Shown here one piece after another: positions 47,872 to 55,263 of a stretch of DNA of 64,000 nt. The notes under the pieces are model-generated. The model worked only from the letters and a program-made list of their open reading frames with translations. It did no database searches and was not told the origin of the DNA. Position 1 is the first letter of the stretch, and each line of letters begins with the position of its first letter. The position numbers and the translations under genes are program-made. The stretch is from Microbacterium sp. EYE_78. Its GTDB lineage: Bacteria > Actinomycetota > Actinomycetes > Actinomycetales > Microbacteriaceae. The stretch is from assembly GCF_023149035.1 (NCBI RefSeq), contig NZ_JAHXMY010000002.1, positions 372,001 to 436,000 of the forward strand, read 5' to 3'.

Positions 47872-47971
47872 CTAAAGCGCGGGCCCCGGTGCGCCCCGCC
47901 GTGTGACGCCCCGGTGACCCGGCGCCGGATAGGCTGGAGAGGCACTGTCACCCCGCGCGAAAAGGCCCCTG

Positions 47972-48676
47972 ATGACCGATCTCATCGACACCACCGAGAT
48001 GTATCTGCGCACCATCCTCGAGCTCGAGGAGGAGGGCATCACGCCGCTGCGCGCCCGCATCTCGGAGCGCCTCGGGCACTCCGGTCCGACCGTCTCGCAG
48101 ACCATCGGGCGCATGGAGCGCGACGGCCTCGTCGTCGTGTCGGAGGACCGGAAGCTCGAGCTCACCGGCTCGGGGCGCCAGAAGGCCGTCGACGTCATGC
48201 GCAAGCACCGCCTCGCCGAGCGCCTGCTCTCGGACGTGATCGGCCTGGACTGGGCGTACGTGCACGAGGAGGCCTGCCGCTGGGAGCACGTGATGAGCGA
48301 GCTCGTCGAGCGACGTCTCATCGAACTGCTCGACCACCCGACGGAATCGCCGTACGGCAACCCGATCCCGGGGCTCGACCAGCTGGGCGACGTGCCGGCG
48401 AACGCCTTCGACAGCGGTGTGGTCGGACTCGTCCGTCATCTGAACGATGCCGACGGCCCGGTGAGCGCCAGCATCCGCCGCCTGGCCGAGCCCATCCAGG
48501 TCGACCCCGAACTGCTGTCGCAGCTGCGCGACGCGGGTGTCGTGCCCGGCCGGACCGGCTCGTTCCGGTTCAGCGAGGGGTACGTCCTCGTCGAGATGGA
48601 CGACGTCGACGAGGCCCTCGAACTCCCCGTCGAAGTCGCCTCGCACATCTTCATCGTCGACGCCCGCGCCGCCTGA
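47972..48676 (+). CDS. ideR: DtxR/IdeR-family iron-dependent regulator
   Basis: 234 residues with the three DtxR parts: winged helix (1-70, LGHSGPTVSQTIGRMERDGLV), dimerisation and metal domain (HRLAERLL, HEEACRWEHVMSELVERRL) and an SH3-like end (about 160-230). The metal ligands Cys-Glu-His in ACRWEHVM and His in KHRLAE match iron-responsive DtxR/IdeR, and the Cys at that position is typical of the iron rather than the manganese (MntR) group. TAGGCT at 47930-47935 is its -10; an AAGG SD precedes the ATG. Confidence 0.93.
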   Translation: MTDLIDTTEMYLRTILELEEEGITPLRARISERLGHSGPTVSQTIGRMERDGLVVVSEDRKLELTGSGRQKAVDVMRKHRLAERLLSDVIGLDWAYVHEEACRWEHVMSELVERRLIELLDHPTESPYGNPIPGLDQLGDVPANAFDSGVVGLVRHLNDADGPVSASIRRLAEPIQVDPELLSQLRDAGVVPGRTGSFRFSEGYVLVEMDDVDEALELPVEVASHIFIVDARAA

Positions 48677-48714
48677 GCATCCGCCGCGAGCCGGGGCATC
48701 CGCCCGCTCGAGCG

Positions 48715-48898
48715 TGACTTATTCGTTACCTTCGGGTAGCCTCGGAGGGTCCAACGGCGAGAAGCCCGCCACGGACCGCTCCTCGAGTTGCCTCATCGGT
48801 TCGTCGTTCGCGGAGTGCCCCGTACATCTGTGCCCGACACTGAGTGCCGACGAACCAGCATCCGAACCCCCCTGGATGCGGAGGCGCCGGAGGATAGC
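48715..48898 (+). promoter_or_regulatory. Promoter and structured leader of the M23 peptidase gene
   Basis: TGACTT (48715-48720) and TAGCCT (48737-48742), 16 bp apart, form a likely promoter, so the leader is about 150 nt. In it GGTTCGTCG (48799-48807) and CGACGAACC (48848-48856) can form a 9-bp stem around 40 nt. Cell-wall hydrolase genes of actinobacteria often have c-di-AMP riboswitches here, but I could not match that consensus. Confidence 0.5.
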
Positions 48899-49777
48899 TT
48901 GGCTGAAGAGTTCCACCCGTCGAACGAGATTTCTGAGGCGTCGACGGCCCCCCGAAAAGGTCGCCTGATCCGTCGCACGCCGGCGAAGACGCCGGCTGTC
49001 CGGTCAGCGACCGGCAAGACCCACCCCGTCCGCAGCTTCGTGACCCTGGCCGCAGTCGCCGGCATGGTCGCGACCGTGGCCATCCCCGCCTTCGCAGCGG
49101 CGGATCGAGGCGACGTCGCCGAGGCCGTCACGCTGCAGCAGGTCTCCGCCGACGACGCGCAGTCGCTCGTCGTCGCGTCGGAGGGCACTCCCGAGACCCT
49201 CGAGCGCGGAGGGTACTCCGCGACCACGCCCGAGGAGATCCAGGAGAAGAAGGAGAAGGAGGCCGCCGCGAAGGCCGCCAAGGCTGCGCTCGCCGCGCGC
49301 CTTGCCGCCGCCAGCGCCGCGAGCAGCAGCTCCGGCGACGGGCAGTCGTCGAGCTACTCGTCGTCCGTTCCCCTCGTCGCCCCCGGCTCCGGCACGGTCC
49401 GCCGTCCGCTCGCCCGCTTCGACAACTTCGGCCGCCCGTATGCCGGACACAAGGGCACGGACTACATGGTCGGTCGCGGCGAGCCGATTTACTCGGTCGC
49501 CGACGGCACCGTCGTCGCCTCGTCCGAGTCGGGCCCCGGCTGGGGCGTGTACGTGAAGATCTCGCACAACGTCGGCGGCACCAACGTCACGTCGCTCTAC
49601 GCGCACATGGACTGGGGCACGCGTCGCGTGTCGGTCGGAGACCGGGTCTCGGCTGGTCAGCTGATCGGCCAGGTCGGCGACACCGGCCGCGCCAACGGCA
49701 CCCACCTGCACCTCGAGATCCGCGTGAACAACGGCTACACGAACGCCGAGTCGTGGCTGCAGGCCAACGCCGGCTGA
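48899..49777 (+). CDS. M23-family peptidase (LytM type), exported
   Basis: About 292 residues. A cytoplasmic basic start, a membrane or signal helix (FVTLAAVAGMVATVAIPAFAAA), an Ala/Lys/Glu coiled-coil-like part (QEKKEKEAAAKAAKAALAAR), a Ser-rich linker and the M23 domain (about 165-290). Zinc ligands are seen in AGHKGTDYMV (HxxxD), and in HLHLEIRVN (HxH). Other marks are VGDTGRANGTHLH. I chose TTG at 48899, 5 nt after GGAGG; an upstream ATG frame (48788) lacks an SD. It probably cuts peptidoglycan bridges. Confidence 0.88.
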   Translation: MAEEFHPSNEISEASTAPRKGRLIRRTPAKTPAVRSATGKTHPVRSFVTLAAVAGMVATVAIPAFAAADRGDVAEAVTLQQVSADDAQSLVVASEGTPETLERGGYSATTPEEIQEKKEKEAAAKAAKAALAARLAAASAASSSSGDGQSSSYSSSVPLVAPGSGTVRRPLARFDNFGRPYAGHKGTDYMVGRGEPIYSVADGTVVASSESGPGWGVYVKISHNVGGTNVTSLYAHMDWGTRRVSVGDRVSAGQLIGQVGDTGRANGTHLHLEIRVNNGYTNAESWLQANAG

Positions 49778-49872
49778 CGACACGACGCATCCGTTCTCCT
49801 GCTGTTCACCCCCGGGTCCACCGGGGTGCATTACTCTGACCCCGACGCTCGTGTGAGCCGAGGGGAAGCCGT

Positions 49873-49989
49873 ATGGACATCGAACCCCGCATTCGCAACC
49901 GGAATGCGCTAGGTCGCCATGTGCTGCGGCATCACGTGCACCACCATCACCACGACTTCGGTCGTGCGATCAAGGCGCTGTCACTATGA
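49873..49989 (+). CDS. 38-residue His-rich small ORF, possible leader peptide
   Basis: Starts MDIEPRIRNRN and contains eight His in 12 codons (HVLRHHVHHHHH, codons 16-27), then DFGRAIKALSL. AGGGGAAG lies 7 nt before the ATG and TACTCT (49831-49836) is a likely -10. Its stop codon lies in an intrinsic terminator stem and overlaps the ATG of a longer frame of the HNH gene. It looks like a histidine-operon leader peptide, but no histidine gene follows, so it could also be a small metal-binding protein. Too short for usual gene callers. Confidence 0.6.
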   Translation: MDIEPRIRNRNALGRHVLRHHVHHHHHDFGRAIKALSL

Positions 49990-50002
49990 CGGCGTCTTTT
50001 TT
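49975..50002 (+). terminator. Intrinsic terminator overlapping the small His-rich ORF stop
   Basis: GCGCTGTCA (49975-49983) pairs with TGACGGCGT (49987-49995, two G-U pairs) around a 3-nt loop, followed by CTTTTTT (six T at 49997-50002), a rare T-run in this genome. It lies between the small ORF and the HNH gene and would stop transcription unless the hairpin is prevented. Confidence 0.8.
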
Positions 50003-50090
50003 CGTGCCCGCACCCTCTCGCCCGCACCGCGTCGCTTCGCAGAACCGGAAAGCCGCTGAAGCCGTCACGGCAGTTCGAGAGGACACTCCC

Positions 50091-50588
50091 ATGCGCACCT
50101 TGGTGCTGAACGCAGGTTACGAACCCCTGGCCGTCATCTCCTTCAAGCGGGCCCTCGTGCTCGTCATGACCGAGAAGGCCACCATCATCGAGCGCGTCGA
50201 GGAGGATCCCGTCTGGGCCGCCCACGACGTGTTCGACCGCCCGGCGGTGATCCTGCTCACCCGGTACGTGCGCATCCCGGCCGGCCGCCGGGTGCCGGTG
50301 ACCCGGCGGGGCGTGCTGCGCCGCGACGGGCACCGCTGCGCGTACTGCGGCAAGAGCGCCACGACGATCGACCACGTCATGCCGCGCTCGCGCGGGGGAG
50401 CGGACTCATGGGAGAACCTCGTCGCGGCGTGCCTGCGCTGCAACAACATGAAGGGCGATCGCACGCCGCAGGAGATGCGCTGGGAGCTGCGATGGATGCC
50501 GCTGCCGCCGCACGGCGCCGGTTGGCGCGTGCGCGGCACCGAGCGCACCGACCCCGCCTGGGAGCCGTACCTGGCCCTCGCGGCGTAG
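50091..50588 (+). CDS. HNH endonuclease family protein
   Basis: 165 residues. The N-terminal part (MRTLVLNAGYEPLAVISFKRALVL) is typical of a widespread actinobacterial HNH group. The HNH core (about 80-135) has zinc-type pairs CAYCGK and CLRCNN, the catalytic region TIDHVMPRSRGGADSWENLVAAC, with His, Asn and His. The start is behind AGAGGA. An in-frame ATG at 49986 would add 35 residues and overlap the terminator, so I reject it as the main start. Biological substrate is unknown. Confidence 0.9.
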   Translation: MRTLVLNAGYEPLAVISFKRALVLVMTEKATIIERVEEDPVWAAHDVFDRPAVILLTRYVRIPAGRRVPVTRRGVLRRDGHRCAYCGKSATTIDHVMPRSRGGADSWENLVAACLRCNNMKGDRTPQEMRWELRWMPLPPHGAGWRVRGTERTDPAWEPYLALAA

Positions 50589-50610
50589 CGGTGCGTGCCG
50601 CCTCGCGGCC

Positions 50611-51819
50611 TCAGTGCCTCGCGCGGTCCTGCACAGCGCGGCGGGGACGCAGGGTGAACGCCAGCAGCACGACGATGGCGCCGGCGATCGGGTAGACGAT
50701 CAGCGCGGTCCGCAGGTCGGTCTGCTCGGCGAGCAGGCCGACGGCGGGCGGCGCGAAGAGGAAGCCGAGGCGCATGAGCCAGGCGAGGAACGTGAGTCCC
50801 GACCCTGCGCGCAGGCCCGGCATCTCGTCCGCGGCGTGCATCGCAGCGGGCACGATCGTCGCCGACCCGAAGCCGGCTGCCGCGAGCCCGATGATCGTGC
50901 CGGGGATGGTCGGGAAGGCGAGTGCGAGGCCGAGGCCGAGCGCGATCAGGATGCCGCCTGCCCGTGCCACGGCCACAGCACCGAAGCGGTCGGTGAAGCG
51001 GTCGCCGAGCATCCGTCCGACGAACTGCGCGCCGATGAGGGCGATGTACCCCGTCGCGGCGATCGCACCGATCGCGCCGAGGGAATCGGAGAGGTAGAGC
51101 GTCGACCACGAACTGCCGAGGTCCTCGACCATCGCGCCCGCGATCGCGATGACGACGAGCGCTGCCAGCAGCGCGATCGCGCGGATGCCGGGTCGCACCG
51201 TCGGGACGACGGGAGCCGCGCCGGTCGTGTCATCGAGGGAGCGCTCGCCGGTGCGCGGCAGGCAGAACCGCCACGCGATGAGGGCGGATGCCGAGAACAC
51301 CACGCCTGCGATCGCGAGGTGCACGGGCACCGGGACCCCAAGGGCGATGGCGCCGGCGGCCATCGCGCCGCCGAGGACGGCGCCGACGGACCAGATCGCG
51401 TGGAGGGAGTTGATGATGGAGCGGCCGAACCGGCGCTGCACCTCGAGGCCGTGGGTGTTCTGTCCGACGTCGACGATGGCGTCGAGCGCACCGCCGAGGA
51501 ACATCGGGATCGCGAACAGGATCGCGGTCGGCGCGAAGCCCGCAGACAGCAGGGCGATCGCGATGAGGACGGTGCCGACGGCGGCGACGGGCGCCGAGCC
51601 GAAGCGGCGCATGAGGGGAGCGGCCAGCAGGCCCAGGACGAACGAGCCGAGCGGCCACGCCGCGAGCAGCAGGCCGTAGACGGCGGTGTCGACGCCGAGC
51701 GTCTCTTTGATCTCCGGCAGCCGCGGGACGATGTTCGCGAAGAGGGCGCCGTTGGTGAGGAAGAGGGCGGAGACCGCGAAGCGGGCGCGACGGACCTCGG
51801 GAGGGACGACGGTGGGCAT
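50611..51819 (-). CDS. MFS transporter, probable efflux
   Basis: 402 residues with twelve hydrophobic helices and the MFS motif between helices 2 and 3 (GLLAAPLMRRFGSAP). The shape resembles fucose-permease and drug-exporter-like groups. The ATG at 51819 lies at the edge of a 37-bp palindromic operator shared with the divergent acetyltransferase-TetR genes, so it is probably repressed by that TetR protein and induced by its ligand. The substrate is unknown. Confidence 0.9.
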   Translation of the reverse strand: MPTVVPPEVRRARFAVSALFLTNGALFANIVPRLPEIKETLGVDTAVYGLLLAAWPLGSFVLGLLAAPLMRRFGSAPVAAVGTVLIAIALLSAGFAPTAILFAIPMFLGGALDAIVDVGQNTHGLEVQRRFGRSIINSLHAIWSVGAVLGGAMAAGAIALGVPVPVHLAIAGVVFSASALIAWRFCLPRTGERSLDDTTGAAPVVPTVRPGIRAIALLAALVVIAIAGAMVEDLGSSWSTLYLSDSLGAIGAIAATGYIALIGAQFVGRMLGDRFTDRFGAVAVARAGGILIALGLGLALAFPTIPGTIIGLAAAGFGSATIVPAAMHAADEMPGLRAGSGLTFLAWLMRLGFLFAPPAVGLLAEQTDLRTALIVYPIAGAIVVLLAFTLRPRRAVQDRARH

Positions 51820-51856
51820 GCGTACGATCGTACACGTCGTGTGTACGATCGTACGC
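51820..51856. promoter_or_regulatory. Large palindromic operator between MFS and acetyltransferase genes
   Basis: Two copies of the palindrome GTACGATCGTAC (51822-51833 and 51843-51854) are themselves arranged as a larger palindrome with 16-nt perfect arms and a 5-nt centre. This is a likely site for two dimers of the TetR-family protein encoded two genes downstream, controlling both directions. Confidence 0.85.
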
Positions 51857-51872
51857 AAGGAACGGAGGACGC

Positions 51873-52472
51873 ATGTCGACCGACTACTTCGCGGGAGATC
51901 CGCGTACGAACCGCGAACGGATGCTGGCGGGCGAGCTGTACATCGCCGACGACCCCGAGAGTGCCCGCATCGCCCGCAAGGCCGTGGTGCTCAGCGACGC
52001 CTACCACCGCGCGGTCGTCGCAGGGGACGAGGGGGCGCGGGGCATCCTGAGCGACCTCGTCGGCACCCTCGGGCCGGATGTGGAGATCAAGCCGCCGCTG
52101 TTCGTCGACTACGGCGAGAACATCCACGTCGGCGCGCGGACGTTCGTCAACTACAACCTGACCGCGCTCGACGTCGCCCCGATCGTGATCGGGGAGGACT
52201 GCCAGCTCGGTCCGAACGTGCAGCTGCTCACGCCGACGCACCCGATCGCCCCGCAGCCGCGACGCGACAAGCTCGAGGCGGCGAAGCCGATCACGCTCGG
52301 CGACAACGTGTGGCTCGGCGGCGGGGTCATCGTGTGCCCGGGCGTGACGATCGGCGACAACTCCGTGATCGGGGCGGGATCGGTCGTGACGCGAGACATC
52401 CCCGCGAACGTCGTCGCGGTCGGCAACCCCGCCCGCGTGATCCGTGAGATCGGCGATGACGACCGCGGCTGA
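51873..52472 (+). CDS. Maltose/galactoside O-acetyltransferase-like (LbH) protein
   Basis: 199 residues. The N-terminal Mac domain (RERMLAGELYIADDPE) and the left-handed parallel beta-helix hexapeptide repeats (IGEDCQLGPNVQLLTPTHPI, LGDNVWLGGGVIVCPGVTIGDNSVIGAGSVVTRDIP) identify the Maa/NodL/LacA group, which transfers acetyl from acetyl-CoA to sugars. The active His is in TPTHPI. GGAACGGAGGA before the ATG is a strong SD. The gene shares its 3' end with tetR (17-bp overlap) and its promoter with the MFS gene, suggesting acetylation plus export of a sugar-like compound. Confidence 0.92.
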   Translation: MSTDYFAGDPRTNRERMLAGELYIADDPESARIARKAVVLSDAYHRAVVAGDEGARGILSDLVGTLGPDVEIKPPLFVDYGENIHVGARTFVNYNLTALDVAPIVIGEDCQLGPNVQLLTPTHPIAPQPRRDKLEAAKPITLGDNVWLGGGVIVCPGVTIGDNSVIGAGSVVTRDIPANVVAVGNPARVIREIGDDDRG

Positions 52473-53013
52473 TCCCCGGCCGCGCCGGATGGATCCCGAG
52501 CGCCGCGACCGCATCGTCGACGCATGCCTCGAGGTGATCGCGGAATCCGGGGTGGCGGGAGCGTCCGCGAGACGCATCGCCGCCGCGGCGGACGTGCCGC
52601 TCGGGTCGGTGACGTATCACTTCGTGACGATGGACGCCCTGCTGCGCGAGGCGTTCACCCGGTTCAGCGAGACCGTCAGCGACCGGTTCGTCGCGCGCAT
52701 GGCCGAGGCGCAGACGAGGGATGCCGCGGCGACGGCCATCGTCGAACTCATCGAGTTCGACGTGCTGGCCGACCGCGGCGAGCTCGTCCTCACACACGAG
52801 CTCTACACGCTCGCCGCGCACGATCCCGGCTACCGTTCGCTGACGAACGCGTGGATGGCGCGGAGTCGAGCGGCCCTCGAGGCGCACTTCGACGCGGCGA
52901 CCGCCCGCATCCTGGACGCCCTGATCGAGGGGCTGACGATCCACCGCGCCCTCGACATCGAGGCGCCGCCGGTCGGGACGGCCGCCGACGCGGTGCGCCG
53001 GGTGATCGGCTGA
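52456..53013 (+). CDS. TetR-family repressor
   Basis: 185 residues: an N-terminal HTH (RRDRIVDACLEVIAESGVAGASARRIAAAADVPLGSVTYHF) and a helical ligand domain. It overlaps the acetyltransferase gene by 17 bp and is probably the repressor binding the 37-bp operator. Its stop touches the stop of the convergent cynS gene (TGATCA). GTG at 52444 is an alternative start; the ATG at 52456 gives the better family N-terminus. Confidence 0.9.
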   Translation: MTTAADPRPRRMDPERRDRIVDACLEVIAESGVAGASARRIAAAADVPLGSVTYHFVTMDALLREAFTRFSETVSDRFVARMAEAQTRDAAATAIVELIEFDVLADRGELVLTHELYTLAAHDPGYRSLTNAWMARSRAALEAHFDAATARILDALIEGLTIHRALDIEAPPVGTAADAVRRVIG

Positions 53014-53484
53014 TCAGCTGCCGGATTCGACCCACGCGTACGGCAGGAACTTGCCGTCGATCGTGATGACGACGCGGTCCCCGTCGGGGTGCGGGACGCG
53101 GTCGAGCGAGATGCTGCAGTTGATGGCGCTCATGATGCCGTCGCCGAACCGGTCGTGGATGAGCGCCTTGAGCGCGGGGCCGTAGACCTGCACGAGCTCG
53201 TGGAAGCGGTAGATCGTGGGGTCGCTCGACAGGTCGGCCTCGGCCGCACGATTCGGCTGGCGGGTGAGGGCGTGGACGATCGCCTCGTCGAGGCCCAGGG
53301 CATCGCCGAGGCGTTCGGCTTCGACGTCGGACAGTGCGTGCATGCCGAGGACGGCGGCGGCGGTCCACACCGGCGGACGTCCGATGAGCTCGCTGACGGC
53401 GTCCCACGAGAGGCCGCTCGTGCGTCGCGCCTCGTCGATCAGTGCGCTGGCGGTCTGCTTGCTGATGATCTGGGGGAGTGCCAT
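53014..53484 (-). CDS. cynS: Cyanate hydratase (cyanase)
   Basis: 156 residues, the same length as E. coli cyanase. It decomposes cyanate with bicarbonate to ammonia and carbon dioxide. The active-site region is clear: Arg and Glu in DPTIYRFHELVQVYGPALKA and Ser in IMSAINCSIS. GAGAGGA lies before the ATG. No carbonic anhydrase (cynT) or cyanate transporter (cynX) gene lies beside it, and the divergent neighbour is a PAS-AraC regulator, not LysR-type CynR. Confidence 0.95.
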   Translation of the reverse strand: MALPQIISKQTASALIDEARRTSGLSWDAVSELIGRPPVWTAAAVLGMHALSDVEAERLGDALGLDEAIVHALTRQPNRAAEADLSSDPTIYRFHELVQVYGPALKALIHDRFGDGIMSAINCSISLDRVPHPDGDRVVITIDGKFLPYAWVESGS

Positions 53485-53639
53485 GGGACGTCCTCTCGTC
53501 GGGGTTCGTCCCATCGGACCAGTCGCGGCGGGTGGCCTGACAGGAAGAACGCGCACGGATGCCGGCGTTCCGCGCACGCGTGACACGGTCGAAACGCGCG
53601 CGACGCGGCGGGGCAAAGCGGGGTGTCTAGCGTGGGCGC

Positions 53640-54335
53640 ATGGCGGCGGTGGAGGAGTGGATGCACGCGGTGGTGGATGCTGTGCCGCAGCCGCTGTGGG
53701 TGATCGGACCCGGTGGGGCCGTCGCCCACGTGAACGCCGCCGCGGGCCGCCTGCTCGGCTACGCCGACGCCCGTGGACTCGTCGGCGGGCCGAGCCACGA
53801 GGCGCTGCACGCCTGCCGCCCCGACGGCTCCGCCTATCCCGCGCACGAATGCCCGATCGTCCACGCGTCCGCGCACGGCGGCGATCCGCGCGGGTTCGAG
53901 GTCTTCGTCACGAGCGCGGGCCGGCCGGTCGACGTCGCCTGGCGGGTGGCCGAGCTGCCGCTGCCGGAGCACCGGCTGCTGTCGTTCGCCGCGCAGCCGG
54001 GTGTGCCGGTCGCGAGGGGTGTGCCCACGGCATCCGCTCTACGCGCGCAGATCGCGGCGCGCCACCGCGACCCGGAGTTCGGCGTCGACGTGCTCGCGCG
54101 CGACGCCCACGTGTCGGTGCGCACGGTGCAGGCCGTGCTGGGCCGAGCGGGGGAGAGTCCCGCCGCGCTCATCCGCGAGCACCGACTGGCGTCTGCGGAG
54201 GTGCTGCTGCGCGACGGGATGCCGGTGGCCGCCGCCGGGTACGCCGCGGGCTTCCGCGACCCGGGCACCTTCGCGCGGGCGTTCCGGCGCCGGTTCGGCG
54301 TCGCGCCCGGGGCGGTCGCGCGCGCGGCGGGCTGA
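53640..54335 (+). CDS. PAS-AraC transcriptional regulator, divergent from cynS
   Basis: 231 residues: an N-terminal PAS domain (about 8-115, MHAVVDAVPQPLWVIGPGGAV, with Cys residues in ALHACRPDGSAYPAHECPI) and an AraC-type double helix-turn-helix (about 140-230, LARDAHVSVRTVQAVLGRAGESPAALIREHRL ... GFRDPGTFARAFRRRFGVAP). TAGCGT at 53628-53633 is 6 nt before the ATG. The gene starts 155 bp from cynS in the opposite direction, so it is the best candidate for the cynS regulator. Confidence 0.88.
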   Translation: MAAVEEWMHAVVDAVPQPLWVIGPGGAVAHVNAAAGRLLGYADARGLVGGPSHEALHACRPDGSAYPAHECPIVHASAHGGDPRGFEVFVTSAGRPVDVAWRVAELPLPEHRLLSFAAQPGVPVARGVPTASALRAQIAARHRDPEFGVDVLARDAHVSVRTVQAVLGRAGESPAALIREHRLASAEVLLRDGMPVAAAGYAAGFRDPGTFARAFRRRFGVAPGAVARAAG

Positions 54336-54365
54336 GGGGCGCGCTGCCGGCGGGTTCGGGGTGTC

Positions 54366-54426
54366 GTCGGATTCGGAGGATGTCGCCGGATTCGGATCGG
54401 AATGCGGGTGGTGATCCGAATCCGAC
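54366..54426. repeat. Inverted repeats of a GGATTCGGA core, left flank of the mutasome
   Basis: GTCGGATTCGGA (54366-54377) is exactly complementary to 54415-54426, and GGATTCGGATC (54388-54398) is exactly complementary to 54413-54423. One right arm can therefore pair with either of two left arms. The 229-bp gap 54336-54564 holds nothing else except the imuA' promoter. Confidence 0.8.
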
Positions 54427-54538
54427 GCGGATCTCCGAATTCGAGAACGGGCCTGATGAGGCGCGACCGCGTCTCGGCGTCGGCGCAGGCTCGATGTCGG
54501 AAGCCGTGCGTATCTTCGAACTCGACCGCTTGAGTCAC

Positions 54539-54554
54539 TCGAACAAAGCTTCTA
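54539..54554 (+). promoter_or_regulatory. LexA-like SOS box upstream of imuA'
   Basis: TCGAACAAAGCTTCTA has a perfect left half of the actinobacterial LexA box (TCGAAC-N4-GTTCGA) and a weaker right half (4 of 6). It overlaps a TACCAT -10 box (54553-54558) that ends 6 nt before the GTG. Another half-site, TTCGAAC, lies near 54515. Confidence 0.6.
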
Positions 54555-54564
54555 CCATGTCGAG

Positions 54565-55263
54565 GTGAGATCCATCGTGCGCACCACCGCCACTGCCCAA
54601 GAGGTGCAGCGGCTGCGTGCGCAGATGGCCCAGATCCAAGGGCGCAAGCTCGATGCGCCGCCCCTCCCTACTCATCCTGCCTTGGCTGAGCTGCTGCCGG
54701 GCGGGGGACTGCGCCCCGGATCGTCGTACGCGATCGGCGGTTCGATGTCGCTGCTGTTCGGTCTGCTCGCCCAGCCATCGCAGACCGGCAGCTGGTGCGG
54801 GGTGGTCGGGATGCCGGGGTTCGGCGCCGAAGCGGCCGAGAAGGCGGGCGTCGACCTGTCGCACCTCGTGCTGATCCCCGAACCGGGGCCGCGCTGGCTC
54901 GCGGTCACCGCGACGATCGCGGACGTGCTGCCGGTCGTCGCGGTGCGGCCGCCGAGCAGAGCGAAGGATGCCGAGATCTCGCGGCTCGCGGCGCGCATGC
55001 GCGAGCGCGGCGTGGTGCTGCTCGTGCAGGGGCCATGGCCGCAGACCGAGGCGATGATCGACGTGACCGATGCCCGCTGGTCGGGCCTCGGCGACGGGTA
55101 CGGCGTGCTCGAGGGGCGCGAGCTGACCGTCACCGTGACGAGCCGGCGCTTTCCGGTGCCGAGGTCGTCGCGGATGCTGCTGCCCGCCCCAGACGGGGCG
55201 ATCGCGGTGCGCGAGCAACCTGTCGCCCCCCTGGTCGACCTGCCGATGCGGGCGGTGAGCTGA
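54565..55263 (+). CDS. imuA': ImuA'-like mutasome protein
   Basis: 232 residues, first gene of a three-gene operon with imuB and dnaE2. It resembles the RecA-like ImuA' accessory proteins: ALAELLPGGGLRPGSSYAIGGS corresponds to the region before Walker A, though a complete nucleotide-binding P-loop is not seen, as expected for actinobacterial ImuA'. Its stop overlaps the imuB ATG (TGATG). It probably bridges the mutasome to RecA filaments in damage-induced mutagenesis; GTG start. Confidence 0.82.
   Translation: MRSIVRTTATAQEVQRLRAQMAQIQGRKLDAPPLPTHPALAELLPGGGLRPGSSYAIGGSMSLLFGLLAQPSQTGSWCGVVGMPGFGAEAAEKAGVDLSHLVLIPEPGPRWLAVTATIADVLPVVAVRPPSRAKDAEISRLAARMRERGVVLLVQGPWPQTEAMIDVTDARWSGLGDGYGVLEGRELTVTVTSRRFPVPRSSRMLLPAPDGAIAVREQPVAPLVDLPMRAVS

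Noticed and set aside
48740..48898. c-di-AMP (ydaO) riboswitch before the M23 peptidase
   Set aside because: Expected by analogy, but I could not find the conserved blocks; kept only as a structured leader to test.
49986..50090. Longer start for the HNH protein at 49986
   Set aside because: The added 35 residues overlap a terminator and lack family similarity; MRTLVLNAGYEPL at 50091 with an SD is the conserved start.
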